A stretch of DNA of 64,000 nt from NCBI RefSeq assembly GCF_026626705.1, contig NZ_JAPNKC010000001.1, positions 12,773,001 through 12,837,000 of the forward strand, in the 5' to 3' direction. Each line of letters starts with the position of its first letter. The stretch's first letter is position 1. Under the pieces are notes generated by a model that made no database searches, was not told the origin of the DNA, and saw nothing but the letters and a program-made list of their open reading frames with translations. A program made the position numbers and the translations under genes. Below, one piece after another: positions 61,701-64,000 of this stretch. The DNA comes from Pyxidicoccus sp. MSG2. Lineage in GTDB: Bacteria; Myxococcota; Myxococcia; Myxococcales; Myxococcaceae.

Positions 61701-62651
61701 TTGAGAATTGGCATCTTCGGTGACGGCAATGACCCGCAGTGCGCGGCGGTGGCGCACGAGGCGGGAGTCCTCGGAGCGGAAGCGGTCATCATCGACAGTG
61801 AGGCCCTGGAGCACGGCTGGCCGCTGTCCATGAAGGACGACGAGACCTGGTACCTCGGCCAGCGCGTGGACGACCTGCGGGGCTTCTACCTGCGCTTCGT
61901 CCCCGCCCCCTTCGTCCCGGCCCTGGAACAGAACGGAGAGCTGGTGCTCTACCAGGACTGGCACGACCACTTCATGCAGACGCGCGAGCGCGCCTCCTAC
62001 TTCGTGGCGTGGCTGCTGAAGCTGGCCCACCAGGGCGCCACGCTGGTCAACGGCCCGCACGCCGCCAGCGTCATGCAATACAAGCCCTTCCAGCTCCACG
62101 CGCTGCGCAGCCTCGGTGCGCGGGTGCCGCGCACGCTCATCTCCAATGACCCGGCCGCCATCCGCGCCTTCCACGCCGAGGTGAAGGACGTCATCTTCAA
62201 GCCCATCATGGGCGGCGCCATCACGCGCACGCTCGATGCCGAGGCGCTGGAGCGACTGGAGGCCGTCACGGCCTCGCCCGTCATCTTCCAGGAGCGGGTG
62301 CGTGGCGACGACCTGCGCATCATGCTCGTGGGTGACGAGGTCGTCTCGTGCGTGGCCATCGAGACGCCCGAGCAGCACCTCGACTTCCGGGCGGACCCCA
62401 TCTACAGCGAGGGCCAGGCCAGCTACCGCGAGGTGCCGCTGCCCGAGCCGGTGAAGGACTTCTGCCGCCGGGCGGCGCGCGCGTGCGGCCTCACGTTCGC
62501 CGGCATCGACATCAAGCACCACGGAGACGACTACGTCTTCCTGGAGCTCAACAGCTCGCCCATCTACCTCGACGTGGAGGTGAAGCTCGGGCACCCCATC
62601 AGCCGCACCATCGCGAAGGCCGTGGTGGAAGGTGCGCGCACCGCGCGGTAG
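61701..62651 (+). CDS. ATP-grasp ligase for graspetide maturation
   Basis: This 316-residue cytoplasmic enzyme has an ATP-grasp fold of the RimK/MvdD-like type. ATP/Mg motifs are visible: VIFKPIMGG with K167, FQERVRGDDLRIMLVG, and GIDIKHHGDDYVFLELNSSP with D270, E282 and N284. Its size fits graspetide ligases that form ester (or amide) links between Thr/Ser/Lys and Glu/Asp side chains by acyl-phosphate chemistry. I chose TTG 61701 (LRIGIFGDG) with GGGGG upstream; the longer open frame continues into sequence antisense to the precursor. The adjacent TTxxxxEE peptide is the obvious substrate. Confidence 0.88.
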   Translation: MRIGIFGDGNDPQCAAVAHEAGVLGAEAVIIDSEALEHGWPLSMKDDETWYLGQRVDDLRGFYLRFVPAPFVPALEQNGELVLYQDWHDHFMQTRERASYFVAWLLKLAHQGATLVNGPHAASVMQYKPFQLHALRSLGARVPRTLISNDPAAIRAFHAEVKDVIFKPIMGGAITRTLDAEALERLEAVTASPVIFQERVRGDDLRIMLVGDEVVSCVAIETPEQHLDFRADPIYSEGQASYREVPLPEPVKDFCRRAARACGLTFAGIDIKHHGDDYVFLELNSSPIYLDVEVKLGHPISRTIAKAVVEGARTAR

Positions 62652-62736
62652 TGACCACTCCCCCCCATCGCCGAAGTCGACGATATGCGACTCGAAGGGC
62701 GTACCGTTCTCGTAGAAGCGGCAGCGAGGCAAGAGC

Positions 62737-63621
62737 ATGGACCTGGAAGAGCTGCGGGCCTTTCTCGATGTCGCGGAGACGGGCTCGTTCCTGGCCGCCG
62801 CGGACTCCCTGGGAGTGTCGCGCACGACGTTGAGACGCCGCGTCGAGGCGCTCGAGGCTCGCGCCGGCGTACCGCTCCTCAAGAGCACCCGGTCGGGCAT
62901 CGTCCTGACAGAGGCCGGCACGGTGCTCGCCCAGCGCGGGCGCATCATGATGCAGGAGACGAGCGCGTTGCTGGCGTCCATCCGCGAGGTGGGCCAGGAC
63001 CCGACGGGCCTGCTGCGGGTGGTGCTGCCCGTCGGGCTCCCGCCGCACCTGCTCACCCCGCTCTTCGGCGCGCTGCGCACCACGTACCCGCAACTGCGCG
63101 TCCACGCCCGCTTCAGCAACGACCCGCTGGGCGAGCCCCTGGACGACGTGGACATGGCGGTCCACTTCGGCGAGGCGCTGCCCAGGGGGCCGTGGCTGTC
63201 GCACGAGGTGCTGCGGGTCCGTGAAGGGTTGATTGCCAGCACGGAGTACCTGGAGCACCGGGGCGTCCCCCGCTCCATGGAGGACCTGAAGGGCCATGAG
63301 CTCTTCTCGTGGGAGGCACCGGGAGAGGACGCTCGCCTCTGGCCCTCGCTCCGTGGAGCGCTGTTCAGCGTGGAGCCAGCCCTCATCACCCCGGACATCC
63401 ACTTCATCCGCTCATGCTGCATCGCCGGGCAGGGCATCGGCCTGGTCCCCAGCGTGGAGCTGGCCGACCCCGGCGGTGCCGGAGAGGTGCTGGTGCCCGT
63501 TCTGCCCGACGTCGTGGGGCGAGAGCGCCCGCTCCGCATCAGCGTGCCCGAGGCGCTCTCCGAGATTCCCAAGGTCAAGCACGTGCTCTCGCACATCCGA
63601 GGCTTTCTCGACCCACTGTGA
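62737..63621 (+). CDS. LysR family transcriptional regulator
   Basis: This 294-residue regulator has the LysR winged helix at residues 1-60 (LRAFLDVAETGSFLAAADSLGVSRTTLRRRVEALEARAG). A type 2 periplasmic-binding-like ligand domain follows (about 90-290). It lies 85 bp after the ATP-grasp gene on the same strand and may be transcribed with it. It is a candidate regulator of the graspetide locus, though LysR genes more often control divergent neighbours. Confidence 0.92.
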   Translation: MDLEELRAFLDVAETGSFLAAADSLGVSRTTLRRRVEALEARAGVPLLKSTRSGIVLTEAGTVLAQRGRIMMQETSALLASIREVGQDPTGLLRVVLPVGLPPHLLTPLFGALRTTYPQLRVHARFSNDPLGEPLDDVDMAVHFGEALPRGPWLSHEVLRVREGLIASTEYLEHRGVPRSMEDLKGHELFSWEAPGEDARLWPSLRGALFSVEPALITPDIHFIRSCCIAGQGIGLVPSVELADPGGAGEVLVPVLPDVVGRERPLRISVPEALSEIPKVKHVLSHIRGFLDPL

Positions 63622-63746
63622 GCCCTGGCGTCACGGAGCTTACGCGGCGCGTTGCGAGATAACGGCCATCGCCTGTCCACCTTCGGCCATCACCCACGGC
63701 CGGCCCGGGCTACTCCTGGGGTGCTCATTCCGCGCTGGAGCCCGCC

Positions 63747-64000
63747 ATGCACATGCCGACGCGTCTCGCCCTCACGGTTGCCCTGCTGACCCTGTCCGCC
63801 CACGCCAAGGAGCCCTCGGTCGGGGCGACGACCTTCACCGTCTACGAGGCCTTCCTCAGCCCCGCGCAGGAGCCCGGTGAGGAGTCGGAGACGCCGAAGC
63901 TGCTGGAGAAGAGCCTGGGGGCCACGGCGCCGTCCACGCCGCGCGAGAGTCGCAAGTCCCGGGGCTGGGGACAGGTCCGGTTCGCCAAGGACCTGAGCCG
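63747..64000 (+). CDS. Secreted protein, 5' part only
   Basis: The first 84 codons of a gene cut by the window end. A signal peptide is present (LALTVALLTLSAHA, cleavage near residue 20). The mature part begins KEPSVGATTFTVYEAFL and is acidic, then basic. GGAG precedes the ATG. The family cannot be told from this part. Confidence 0.65.
   Translation, partial: MHMPTRLALTVALLTLSAHAKEPSVGATTFTVYEAFLSPAQEPGEESETPKLLEKSLGATAPSTPRESRKSRGWGQVRFAKDLS

Noticed and set aside
1-64000. tRNA, rRNA, riboswitch or insertion sequence
   Set aside because: Reading both strands I found no cloverleaf, conserved rRNA segment, transposase or terminal inverted repeats that I could support.

Overview
The window is GC-rich and densely packed. 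It carries many lipoproteins, a eukaryotic-type Ser/Thr kinase, a DUF6310/DUF5953 pair and a FAAL-NRPS-PKS assembly line. This profile points to a myxobacterium of the Myxococcaceae (Myxococcus, Corallococcus or Pyxidicoccus type). That is an inference from protein families; there is no rRNA or tRNA gene here to confirm it.

Left end (1-8.0 kb, minus strand): a hybrid lipopeptide/polyketide assembly line. A FAAL-ACP-C-A-PCP protein is followed, with an 8-bp overlap, by a KS-AT polyketide synthase that runs off the window. From 8.2 to 10.9 kb lie an aldo/keto reductase, a patatin-like lipoprotein and a GST-like protein. From 10.9 to 16.2 kb is a patchwork with signs of acquisition and decay: an M23 peptidase with a beta-propeller, an alpha/beta hydrolase, gene remnants, a GH16 enzyme without a signal peptide, and an FAD monooxygenase. 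A TetR/DUF1304 divergent pair with a clear operator, a DinB protein, a secreted protein with a poly-isoleucine tail and a Tat-exported cytokinin-dehydrogenase-like flavoenzyme follow (16.4-20.7 kb).

Middle (20.8-50 kb): mostly envelope and secreted functions. These are two SulP/STAS transporters, outer-membrane barrels, an AsmA-like protein, a DUF6310 putative nuclease toxin with DUF5953 partner, a lipoprotein endonuclease, a formylglycine-generating enzyme, BASS and ThrE-type transporters, a secreted HAD phosphatase, a large lipoprotein that may be a glycosidase, a DUF2252 protein, a lipoprotein made of seven nearly identical 124-residue CARDB units, and a PL10-like pectate lyase.

Right part (50-64 kb): a Ser/Thr kinase with a long proline-rich tail, small lipoproteins, an AAC(3)-type acetyltransferase divergent from a P450, and a FIST sensor protein overlapping a PAS-GAF histidine kinase. 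Next comes the most striking locus, at 60.75-62.65 kb. A 281-residue repetitive peptide carries fifteen copies of the plesiocin-type motif TTxxxxEE and is divergent from an ATP-grasp ligase. I read this as a graspetide (omega-ester peptide) RiPP system with an unusually large number of cores. A LysR regulator and the start of a secreted protein close the window.

Convergent gene pairs are often separated by short perfect hairpins, several of which include the stop codon. I found no tRNA, rRNA, CRISPR array or complete insertion sequence.
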